A stretch of DNA of 64,000 bases. Origin: Rhodophyticola sp. CCM32. Its GTDB lineage: Bacteria; Pseudomonadota; Alphaproteobacteria; Rhodobacterales; Rhodobacteraceae. The translations under genes were made by a program, and so were the position numbers. The number at the start of each line of letters is the position of its first letter. The first letter of the stretch is position 1. Below are positions 8,359-15,360 of the stretch, piece after piece. The DNA is taken from positions 3,348,001 through 3,412,000 of the forward strand of contig NZ_CP038492.1 of NCBI RefSeq assembly GCF_004751985.1, written 5' to 3'. The notes beneath the pieces are model-generated. The model was not told the origin of the DNA, did not search any database, and saw nothing but the letters and a program-made list of their open reading frames with translations.

Positions 8359-8778
8359 CTACTGTCGGTTGTTCGGCATCTCAAGAATGTCTTCATGCGC
8401 CCCGGTTGCACCCCATCTGACGATCTCGGACAGGATTGGAAGCAGGGCCTTGCCACGCGGGGCCAGGGAGTATTCCACTTTCTTCGGCACGACCGGATAT
8501 GCCTTGCGGTGAAGCAATCCGCGTTCGGTCATGTCCTTCAACTCGCGGCTGAGGATGCGCGGGGTTATCGGCTTTCCCAGACCGCCTTTCACCAACGACC
8601 GGCCGATCTCGCCAAAACGCAGCGGACCACGATGCAGAACGCAAAGGATGTGCAGCTTATAGCGCCCACCCAGGATCTTGTTGAACGCGATGGCCGGGCA
8701 GAGCGTGATATGGCGCATATCGAGGCCAGTCAGGAGCGAAACCTCTGGGCCTTGATGGGTGTCATTGTCCAGCGCCAT
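8359..8778 (-). CDS. HxlR-family winged-helix transcriptional regulator
   Basis: A 139-residue protein with the HxlR/MarR-like winged helix: LCPAIAFNKILGGRYKLHIL, LRFGEIGRSL, the recognition helix region ITPRILSRELKDMTERGLL and the wing VEYSLAPRGKALLPIL. HxlR regulators often sense electrophiles or redox changes through a conserved N-terminal Cys, and here a Cys sits just before the winged helix (TLCPAI). It diverges from an SRPBCC-domain gene starting at 8870, which is its most likely target together with itself. Confidence 0.88.
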   Translation of the reverse strand: MALDNDTHQGPEVSLLTGLDMRHITLCPAIAFNKILGGRYKLHILCVLHRGPLRFGEIGRSLVKGGLGKPITPRILSRELKDMTERGLLHRKAYPVVPKKVEYSLAPRGKALLPILSEIVRWGATGAHEDILEMPNNRQ

Positions 8779-8784
8779 CAGAAA

Positions 8785-8840
8785 TCTCCATACTATCGTT
8801 TTTGTCCGTATTTACGACATCGTACTATGAGATATAGCCT
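8785..8840. promoter_or_regulatory. Divergent promoter region of hxlR and the SRPBCC gene
   Basis: This AT-rich stretch contains the imperfect dyad GTCCGTA-TT-TACGAC and two copies of TACTAT (about 8790 and 8824). It lies midway between the two divergent starts, so an HxlR operator is plausible. No consensus was tested. Confidence 0.35.
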
Positions 8841-8869
8841 GTCATCAATGGTGAAAAAGGAGACCAGAC

Positions 8870-9358
8870 ATGACAGACACAATGACCGACAGTCGCGTGT
8901 ATAAGGTGACCGCCATAACGGACCCGGAAACGGGTGATGTCGAAGCCTCTGCGGTTTTCGACACCACGTCGGAAAGACTGTTCCATGCGCTCACCACAAA
9001 GGAAATCTGCAACTGGTGGGTCCGGCCCGGGGTATTCAATACCCAGGAATGGACCGGCGATATCCGCGAAGGCGGTCGCTGGGGTGCGGCGGGTGTGGGT
9101 GGTGGACAACCCTACCAGCTTGAAGGTGAATTCCTTACTATAGATAAGCCGCGCAAGCTCACCCTTTCCTGGAAGCCTGTAGGGGCACCTGTCGAACCTG
9201 CCACGCTGATCTGCGATCTTGAACCGCAGGTCAGTGGTGTATGCCTGACCTTGCGCCATACCGGTCTGCCAAATGCGGAGATTTGCGAGAAGACGCGCGC
9301 AGGTTGGGAGACAAGCCTTGTCCGGCTTCAGGAGATCATCGCCGCCGAGAAGAGCTGA
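8870..9358 (+). CDS. SRPBCC/AHSA1-domain protein
   Basis: A 162-residue protein of the START/Bet v1-like SRPBCC fold, AHSA1 (Aha1 C-terminal-like) subgroup. Support comes from VFDTTSERLFHALTTKEICNWWV, DIREGGRW, GEFLTIDKPRKLTLSW and the closing helix RAGWETSLVRLQEIIAA. Such proteins bind small hydrophobic ligands; the ligand is unknown. The ATG has GGAGA eight bases upstream. Pairing with a divergent HxlR regulator is a common bacterial arrangement and suggests ligand- or stress-inducible expression. Confidence 0.8.
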   Translation: MTDTMTDSRVYKVTAITDPETGDVEASAVFDTTSERLFHALTTKEICNWWVRPGVFNTQEWTGDIREGGRWGAAGVGGGQPYQLEGEFLTIDKPRKLTLSWKPVGAPVEPATLICDLEPQVSGVCLTLRHTGLPNAEICEKTRAGWETSLVRLQEIIAAEKS

Positions 9359-9366
9359 CCCTCCCA

Positions 9367-9645
9367 ATGGCCTAAGATGAAGCCCTTGCGGCCCGTGTCC
9401 GAAACGCTTTGTCGGGCGTTGGCGATCTGCGGGAACAGAAGATGATGGGCGCGCTGTGCATCATGGTCGGGGGCAACATATGGTGTGATGTCACCGGGAA
9501 TGCCTTGATGGTCAGAGTCGGCCGCGACAGCAGCGGGGCGGCGAAATTCCGCTTCTTGAATCGGGCAGGGGATGCCGTGTTATGTGGCTATAGGACGCGG
9601 GTTTTGGTACAAACTGCACGTGAGATGATTTTGCGCATCTGGTGA
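9367..9645 (+). pseudogene. Decayed TfoX N-terminal-domain (Sxy-like) gene
   Basis: From ATG 9367 the frame reads MA-stop-DEALAARVRNALSGVGD and continues into REQKMMGALCIMVGGNIWCD and ALMVRVGRD, which matches the small TfoX_N family. Codon 3 is TAA where relatives usually have Tyr. After about 9540 the frame loses the expected sequence, while another frame contains GMPCYVAIG, resembling the family's MRGYVAIG-like segment. So a nonsense mutation and at least one frameshift are likely. It follows the SRPBCC gene by eight bases and was probably its operon partner. Confidence 0.7.
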
Positions 9646-9672
9646 CGGCCTGTCAGCTATCGGAGCAGAAAC

Positions 9673-9843
9673 ATGACGATCGGCGTATTTGTGGCCATCG
9701 GTGTCGGCATTGGAACCGCACTTGGCGCAGCCTTTGGAAACATCGGTATTGGAGTAGCACTTGGTGCCGGACTTGGGGCGGCGGCAGGCGCGTTCTTTGA
9801 TGAACGCTCTTCCAGCGGTGACGATGAAGATCCTCTCCCATGA
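9673..9843 (+). CDS. Small glycine-zipper membrane protein, 56 residues
   Basis: The frame starts MTIGVFVAIGVGIGTALGAA, followed by FGNIGIGVALGAGLGAAAGAFF and an acidic tail DERSSSGDDEDPLP. Repeated GxxxG/AxxxG spacing over about 45 hydrophobic residues is a glycine-zipper pattern, consistent with a tightly packed hairpin of two membrane helices. Function is unknown; such peptides may be stress or pore-like proteins. It lies just before another membrane-protein gene. The clean pattern makes coding likely despite the short length. Confidence 0.6.
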   Translation: MTIGVFVAIGVGIGTALGAAFGNIGIGVALGAGLGAAAGAFFDERSSSGDDEDPLP

Positions 9844-9874
9844 TACGCCTCGCAAACCCTGATCGCGCGTTGCC

Positions 9875-10255
9875 ATGCAAGGCGAGTTAGCATTTACTGT
9901 CACATACTATTTGCTTCCGGGCGCAGTCTTGTACCTGGCTGTCACCCTGCCGGCAGACAAGCGGATATGGCTGAGTTTGGCAGGAGCGGCTTTGGCCATT
10001 TCAGGCTGGTACATCTATCAGACACTCTTTGACCAGCCGAGCAGAGTACATGTGGATCTGGGACCGGGCTTCAGGATGATGACCTATATCACTCTGTTTA
10101 GCTCTGCCCTTATCGGCCTGACGATGCAGGCAACAGGCAAGGCGAAATGGTTGCGTTCAATTCATTGGTCCTGCCTGCCAATCTCTGCGATCCCGGCAAC
10201 CGTCATTTCCCTTGCCCTGGGGGCGGGCTTTTCGTTCCTGGCGGGCTCGCTTTGA
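9875..10255 (+). CDS. Hypothetical integral membrane protein
   Basis: 126 residues with about four hydrophobic segments: the N-terminal FTVTYYLLPGAVLYLAVTLP, WLSLAGAALAISGWYIYQTLF, MMTYITLFSSALIGLTM and ISAIPATVISLALGAGFSFLAG. I do not recognise the family. It begins 32 bases after the glycine-zipper gene on the same strand, so the two may be co-expressed. It sits in a small accessory patch (8.2-11.3 kb) that also holds a pseudogene. Confidence 0.6.
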   Translation: MQGELAFTVTYYLLPGAVLYLAVTLPADKRIWLSLAGAALAISGWYIYQTLFDQPSRVHVDLGPGFRMMTYITLFSSALIGLTMQATGKAKWLRSIHWSCLPISAIPATVISLALGAGFSFLAGSL

Positions 10256-10607
10256 TGGGTTGCGAACTCAATGGGACCACCGATTCGATCACTACGCCTG
10301 CGCGGAACGAACGATCTGGCTGAATCAATCGCCGGTCGTAAACTCTGTCAGCTCGTCGGACCCGAGACTGACACGTATCGTCTGCCCGGCGTGTGTGGAT
10401 GTCATCATGATCGCGGTTTCTGGCCCGGGCGGTGATTTCGGCGGCACGCCCGGCGACTGATTTCTGAGCAATCTCCTAACAGTTCATCCCTAATACGCGC
10501 ACGGTTTCCATTTGGGAAACAGTGCGCGTAAAGAGTCATCATCCTGCCTTTATTTGGCCACATTTAGGCGAAATGCGTCGAAATTGGGGAAATTTAAAGG
10601 ATGTCTT
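10256..10607. other. 352-bp intergenic stretch without a recognised gene
   Basis: No convincing gene is visible. A minus-strand frame of 27 codons at 10325-10408 (starting MMTSTHAGQTIRVSLGSDEL) looks like a possible gene tail but has no recognisable family. The last 60 bases are AT-richer and contain AAATTGGGGAAAT at about 10580-10593, a motif also found just before the small gene at 3338, so this part is probably the leader of the next gene. Confidence 0.5.
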
Positions 10608-11321
10608 ATGCAAATCTGGAAAGGTATTTTGCATCGCACAGGTATTGCATCGGTGGATTGGTCTTTGGCCATTGCCGGTCTGGCGATGCTGAGCATCGCG
10701 ACGGCGGCTGCGATCAAGCTGGGGCTTGGCAGTGCGGATGCGGCCAGCGCCTGGAGGTTGAGCGGCCTGCCGGTTCTCGATCTCGGCGACAGGCTGATCT
10801 CGGCAGAGGATTTTGAGCGGGGCGCCCCCGGATGGCAGGGCGGCAGGATTGATGACAGCGCTGCGGGTTTCGGCGGAATACTGGGCAGGTTCGGCGGCGA
10901 GACGGTGTCAAAAACCTATGCTCTGGATGTCGGCCATTCCCATACGATCATCACTTTCGACCTGCATGCCATAGATGATTGGGCTCTGGAGGAGGTGATT
11001 ATCTACGCCAATGGCAGAGCAATAGCCCGGCAGAGTTTTTCGACCCGGCCGGAACTGGCCGCCGCGCAATCTCTGGTGCTGGAAGGGGTAAGGGATGTGC
11101 ATATCGACATCACCATGCAGCCCGAAACCCATGGGGAGCGCGGCTTTGCCAGCGGCGGGGCCGCGAATGAAGACCAGAGCGTGCAGGTCCGCCTGATCGC
11201 GGAAACCACGGGAGAGACATTTCGCCTCGGAATCGGGTCAACCCTGTCTGGCGATATCGCCGGGGCCAGTTGGGCAATTGACAATCTGAGGGTCATTGCA
11301 ACCGATCTGCCGCCGCCCTAG
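10608..11321 (+). CDS. Membrane-anchored beta-sandwich (LamG/ConA-like) protein
   Basis: 237 residues. An N-terminal segment (VDWSLAIAGLAMLSIATAAA) is a signal anchor. The rest looks like a jelly-roll domain: GFGGILGRFGGETVSKTYAL, ITFDLHAIDDWALEEVIIYANG and the closing strand GASWAIDNLRVIA. Such domains usually bind carbohydrate or calcium outside the cytoplasm; no catalytic residues are evident. The start is the ATG after AAAGGATG at 10598-10605; an in-frame upstream start at 10512 would add a poorly coding extension. It is convergent with the thioredoxin gene, and the stops lie only a few bases apart. Confidence 0.6.
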   Translation: MQIWKGILHRTGIASVDWSLAIAGLAMLSIATAAAIKLGLGSADAASAWRLSGLPVLDLGDRLISAEDFERGAPGWQGGRIDDSAAGFGGILGRFGGETVSKTYALDVGHSHTIITFDLHAIDDWALEEVIIYANGRAIARQSFSTRPELAAAQSLVLEGVRDVHIDITMQPETHGERGFASGGAANEDQSVQVRLIAETTGETFRLGIGSTLSGDIAGASWAIDNLRVIATDLPPP

Positions 11322-11725
11322 GCCAGCGCCAGATCAAGAAGCCCCGCAATGTCATCCGGCCGCGTCTGGGCCACAATTCGGCCCAATTCCGCGTCACCAC
11401 GCAGCAGCACCAGCGTTGACCGGCGCGGGATTTCCAGCCGCTCTGTGATTTCGGCGGTGCGATACTGGTCCCAGTCCACCCGGATGAAGGTAATGGCCTC
11501 TCCATAGGCCGGGTTATCATCACGCAACTGTTCGATCACCCGGGCCTGTGTGCGGCAGGTGGAACACCAATGGGCAGAAAAATCCAGCAGGATGGTTTCG
11601 CCTGCGGCCAGTCGCTCCTCGGCCAGACCGGGGGTATAGTCCAGCGTCGTGGCCTCGGCCCGGGCCAGACCCGGCAGCATGACACTGGCCGCGGCGCCAA
11701 GGATCAGTACATCTCGACGGTTCAT
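11318..11725 (-). CDS. Exported thioredoxin-fold protein
   Basis: 135 residues with an N-terminal signal (MNRRDVLILGAAASVMLPGLARA; the RR pair gives it a Tat-like look) and a thioredoxin fold with the redox motif WCSTC in LLDFSAHWCSTCRTQARVIEQL, plus the cis-Pro region IPRRSTLVLLRG. It should act in the periplasm as a thiol reductase. It lies 13 bases after a CcdA-like membrane gene on the same strand, matching a two-part system in which CcdA carries electrons from cytoplasmic thioredoxin to this protein. Confidence 0.85.
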   Translation of the reverse strand: MNRRDVLILGAAASVMLPGLARAEATTLDYTPGLAEERLAAGETILLDFSAHWCSTCRTQARVIEQLRDDNPAYGEAITFIRVDWDQYRTAEITERLEIPRRSTLVLLRGDAELGRIVAQTRPDDIAGLLDLALA

Positions 11726-11738
11726 TGATAGATCTCCT

Positions 11739-12452
11739 TCACAAAGCCACCGACAGGTCTTGCAACCAATACGGCATGATATCCAACAGCCAGCCTTCCA
11801 CGATATGGTGCCATTGCAGCAATATCGCGACACCGACAAAGATGAAGGCCACACCCAGAACCGGCTTGGCGCCTGACGCGATCCGCCGCATCAGCGCCTG
11901 GCGTTTCTGCAGCACCGATCGCGCGCCATAGCCAAGCGCCACAATCACCAGCCCGATCCCAAGCGCAAAGCCCAGCATGATGATCCCGGCGCGCAGCAGG
12001 CTTTCCCCCTGACTGGCCATGGAAATGGCACCGCCAAGGGTGGGCCCGACGCAGGGCGACCAGACCGCGCCCAGCAACATGCCGCCCAGAAACTGGCCCT
12101 GCCAGCCCTGCCGGTCAATCTGATCCATCCCCGCATCGGCGCGGGCGGACAGGCCGGCGGTGGCGGTGGCAAAGCTTTCGGAAAACCGCGGCACCAGCAT
12201 GATGATACCAAAGCCGATCATCATCACGGCACCTGCGCGCGCAACCGTATCCACGGTCAGCCCCACCAGATGCCCCGCGGCGGTCACTGTCAGGCCAAGG
12301 GCGACAAAGGTCAGGCCCATGCCAGCGGCCAAAGCCAAAGGCCCCCACCGGCTGGCCTGCAGGGCACTGGCCAGAACGATGGGCAGAACCGGCAGCACAC
12401 AGGGGTTGATCAGTGTCAGCAGGCCCGCCCCGAAGGCGAAGAGAATGTCCAT
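11739..12452 (-). CDS. ccdA: CcdA-family thiol-disulfide electron carrier
   Basis: 237 residues with six predicted membrane helices. The first helix contains the family motif LLTLINPCVLPVLPIVLAS and a later one has GAVWSPCVGPTLGGAI; these two cysteines are the redox pair of CcdA/DsbD-beta proteins. The protein moves reducing equivalents across the inner membrane. The ATG at 12452 gives the usual short N-terminus; a TTG about 54 bases upstream is also possible. It is coupled to the downstream exported thioredoxin. Confidence 0.9.
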   Translation of the reverse strand: MDILFAFGAGLLTLINPCVLPVLPIVLASALQASRWGPLALAAGMGLTFVALGLTVTAAGHLVGLTVDTVARAGAVMMIGFGIIMLVPRFSESFATATAGLSARADAGMDQIDRQGWQGQFLGGMLLGAVWSPCVGPTLGGAISMASQGESLLRAGIIMLGFALGIGLVIVALGYGARSVLQKRQALMRRIASGAKPVLGVAFIFVGVAILLQWHHIVEGWLLDIMPYWLQDLSVAL

Positions 12453-12509
12453 GAAAACGGTGTGCGGCAGGGCACGGGCAAAGTCACCAAACCTTTGCGT
12501 GAGCAAATA

Positions 12510-13379
12510 TTACGGGCGGGTCCGCGCCAGTTGTACTGCCAGAATACCGCCCGCGATGATCACCACGCCGATCACATCGGCCAGCCCCAGCCCCTCGCTC
12601 AACAGCAGGGCAGCCACCGCCACGCCGAAAAACGGGTTGAGAAAATGGAAGGTCGCCGCCCGGGTCGGGCCAAGCCGCCCGACAAGCAGAAACCAGACCC
12701 AGGTGGCCAGAAGACCGGGCACAATACAGGTATACAGAAAGGCCAGGATCAGCGGCCAGGACCAGGTCACCGCCCATGTTTCCAGCACCAGCGCAAAGGG
12801 CATCAGCACCAGACCACCCACCAATATCTGCAGTGCCACAATCATCAGCAGGTTCTTGCCATCGGAAGAGGCGCTGCGCACCGCCAGGGTTGCCACGGTC
12901 AGCGCCATCGCCCCGATCAGACACAGCACAAGGCCCAGCCCGTCGGCGCCCGTGGTCAGCCGGTCGCCCATGATCAGCGTCACACCGCCAAAACCGGCGC
13001 AAAGGCCTAAAACCCCCATGACCGGCAATCTTTCGCGGAACACGGCCCAGTTGGCGGCGGCCACCATCAGCGGCATGGTCGAGGCGATGATCGCGGCCAG
13101 CGAAGCCTCGATCCACTGCATCGCCACGAAGTTCAGGCCCAGATAAATCGCGTTCTGGCAAATGCCGAAGATCAGGACCGCCCGCCATTGCGCCCGGTTC
13201 AACCGCCATGTCTGCCCCAGCCAGAGCGCAATCGATAGACCGATCACACCTGACAACCCATAGCGCAGCACCAGGGCGGTCAGCGGCGGCGCGGCCTCGA
13301 CAATGATCCGCGCCGAGGTGAAGGCCGAGGACCACATCAGCGCAAAGCCGAGCCCCATCAGGATCGCACGCAGGTCCAT
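12510..13379 (-). CDS. DMT-superfamily transporter (EamA type)
   Basis: 289 residues with ten hydrophobic helices arranged as two EamA repeats. The first begins ILMGLGFALMWSSAFTSARI and the second has LGPTRAATFHFLNPFFGVAVA, a recurring EamA signature. These proteins usually export amino acids or other small metabolites; the substrate is not predictable. The start MDLRAILMG was preferred over an upstream in-frame extension because that overlaps the HU terminator. Confidence 0.88.
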   Translation of the reverse strand: MDLRAILMGLGFALMWSSAFTSARIIVEAAPPLTALVLRYGLSGVIGLSIALWLGQTWRLNRAQWRAVLIFGICQNAIYLGLNFVAMQWIEASLAAIIASTMPLMVAAANWAVFRERLPVMGVLGLCAGFGGVTLIMGDRLTTGADGLGLVLCLIGAMALTVATLAVRSASSDGKNLLMIVALQILVGGLVLMPFALVLETWAVTWSWPLILAFLYTCIVPGLLATWVWFLLVGRLGPTRAATFHFLNPFFGVAVAALLLSEGLGLADVIGVVIIAGGILAVQLARTRP

Positions 13380-13400
13380 CTGTTCTGTGTTACCCCAACG

Positions 13401-13430
13401 AAAAAAGGCCGCCCTTCGGGGCGACCTTTT
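13401..13430 (-). terminator. Intrinsic terminator of the HU gene
   Basis: On the minus strand GGTCGCCCC-gaa-GGGCGGCC is followed by a run of six T. The stem has about eight pairs with one mismatch. It lies 23 bases after the HU stop. Confidence 0.85.
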
Positions 13431-13452
13431 CACGTCTTGCAGATGTGGGCAA

Positions 13453-13743
13453 TCAGCCGTTCACACTGTCCTTCAGGGCCTTGGCGATGGTCACTTTGAC
13501 CACCTTGTCGGCATCCTTGTGGATCTGCTCACCGGTGGCGGGGTTGCGCACCATGCGTGCGGGCCGCTCGCGGCAATAGACTTTGCCAACACCCGGGATC
13601 GTGCAGGCGCCGCCGCCAGCCACTTCCTTGGTCACCACAGCGGTCACTGCATCCAGCGCAGCACTTGCGGTTTTCTTGTCACTGCCCATCTCATCGGCCA
13701 GCGCAGTAACCAGTTGCGTCTTTGTCATGGGTTTCTGTGCCAT
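13453..13743 (-). CDS. hup: HU-family nucleoid DNA-binding protein
   Basis: 96 residues with the HU/IHF fold: the helical start MTKTQLVTALADEMGSDKKTA, the central IPGVGKVYCRERPARMVRNP with the DNA-intercalating RNP arm, and the closing helix KVTIAKALKDSVNG. It bends and wraps DNA nonspecifically as part of the nucleoid. A short N-terminal extension (MAQKP) precedes the usual start. It has its own terminator and an AT-rich upstream region, consistent with a single-gene, strongly expressed unit. Confidence 0.92.
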   Translation of the reverse strand: MAQKPMTKTQLVTALADEMGSDKKTASAALDAVTAVVTKEVAGGGACTIPGVGKVYCRERPARMVRNPATGEQIHKDADKVVKVTIAKALKDSVNG

Positions 13744-13875
13744 GGTCTTATTCTCCTTTACTGCCCGAACCCTAGGGCTCGTTGCATGAAAACTACCCGA
13801 ATATTGTAGTCACACACAACGATTAGTGTGCAGAAATCTTCTGATTTGGTCGAAAAACAGGGCTTTTTTGCCGAT

Positions 13876-15360
13876 TCAGAGGAAAGCGGTCTCTTCAAAC
13901 GACCGCAATTTCCGGGAATGAAGCCGTTCCAGAGGCATTTCGCGCAATTTCTCCATCGCCCGAATACCGATCAGAAGATGCCGCGAGACCTGTGTTTTAT
14001 AGAAAGCACTGGCCATGCCGGGCAGTTTCAGCTCCCCATGCAGCGGTTTGTCAGATACGCAAAGAAGCGTCCCGTAGGGCACCCGAAACCGAAACCCGTT
14101 GGCGGCGATCGTGGCACTTTCCATATCCAGCGCAACAGCGCGTGACTGGCTTAGCCGTTGCACCGGGCCGCTATGGTCGCGCAGCTCCCAGTTGCGGTTG
14201 TCGATGGTGGCCACCGTGCCGGTGCGCATGATCCGTTTCAGGTCATAGCCTTCCACATCGCTGATATCGGCAACCGCATCTTCCAGCGCGATCTGCACCT
14301 CTGCCAGCGCCGGGATCGGCACCCAGACCGGCAAATCGTCATCCAGCACATGATCCTCGCGCAGATAGGCATGGGCCAGCACGAAATCCCCCAGGGATTG
14401 TGAGTTCCGCAACCCCGCGCAATGGCCGACCATCAGCCAGACATGGGGGCGCAGAACCGCGATATGATCGGTTGCGGTTTTCGCATTCGACGGGCCGACC
14501 CCGATATTGACCAGGGTAATCCCCGCACCGCCGGGGCGTTTCAGATGATAGGTCGGCATCTGCGGCAGTTTCCCGGGCGTCTTCAAGACCTGATCCGCAT
14601 CGGTGATCACATCATTGCCCGGCCCCACCAGCGCGGTATAGCCGCTTGTCGCATCTCCCAGCGCGGCACGACCGAATTCCACGAACTCCTCCACATAGAA
14701 CTGATAGTTGGTGAACAGCACATGGTTCTGAAAATGCTCCGGCGCCGTCGCGGTGTAATGGGACAGCCGGGCCAGCGAATAATCGACCCGCTGGGCGGTG
14801 AAAGGCGCCAATGCGCCTGATCCATCCTCGTTATGATGGCCGAACCCGTTGACGATCTGGTCATTGGTTGTGGCCAGATCGGGCACGTCGAACACATCGC
14901 GCAGCGGAAAGGCCAGGGCGCCATCCTGCGGCACCTGCATATCCGCGTCGTTCAGCACCGCGAAATGCACCGGTATCGGCGTGATAGACGGGCCGATGGT
15001 GATCGGCACCTGATGGTTCTCGATCAGCAGCCCGATCTGTTGGGTCAGGTAATGCTCAAACAGGTCAGGGCGGGTGATCGTGGTGGCATAGGTCCCGGGT
15101 TCGGCCACATGGCCAAAGGACAGGCGGCTGTCGATCTGTCCGAAACTGGTCGTCGCGACCCGAACCTCGGGGTAAAACGCGCGATATCGTTTGCCCGGCA
15201 TCTCACCGGTTATAACACTGGCAAAGCGTTCGCTCAGAAACCGGGTGGATTCGTCATAAAGCGCCCGCAAATACGCCACGGCGGCTTTGGCTTCCGTGAA
15301 GCTTTTCACGCGCTGACCGGCGGGGCTTTCCACCGGAAGATGCACCATCGGCGCGGTCAT
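13876..15360 (-). CDS. amn: AMP nucleosidase
   Basis: 494 residues, close to the length of E. coli Amn. It splits AMP into adenine and ribose-5-phosphate. The N-terminal AMN domain contains RYRAFYPEVRVATTSFGQID and TRPDLFEHYLTQQIG; the C-terminal half is a nucleoside-phosphorylase fold with HVWLMVGHCAGLRNSQSLGD, AHAYLREDHVLDDDLPVWVP and ALDMESATIAANGFRFRVPY. Its start overlaps the stop of the adenine deaminase gene by four bases, so product and consumer of adenine are coupled. Confidence 0.95.
   Translation of the reverse strand: MTAPMVHLPVESPAGQRVKSFTEAKAAVAYLRALYDESTRFLSERFASVITGEMPGKRYRAFYPEVRVATTSFGQIDSRLSFGHVAEPGTYATTITRPDLFEHYLTQQIGLLIENHQVPITIGPSITPIPVHFAVLNDADMQVPQDGALAFPLRDVFDVPDLATTNDQIVNGFGHHNEDGSGALAPFTAQRVDYSLARLSHYTATAPEHFQNHVLFTNYQFYVEEFVEFGRAALGDATSGYTALVGPGNDVITDADQVLKTPGKLPQMPTYHLKRPGGAGITLVNIGVGPSNAKTATDHIAVLRPHVWLMVGHCAGLRNSQSLGDFVLAHAYLREDHVLDDDLPVWVPIPALAEVQIALEDAVADISDVEGYDLKRIMRTGTVATIDNRNWELRDHSGPVQRLSQSRAVALDMESATIAANGFRFRVPYGTLLCVSDKPLHGELKLPGMASAFYKTQVSRHLLIGIRAMEKLREMPLERLHSRKLRSFEETAFL

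Noticed and set aside
13820..13845. CACACACAACGATTAGTGTGC as a terminator or operator
   Set aside because: Only a short five-base stem with no T-run; too weak to call.
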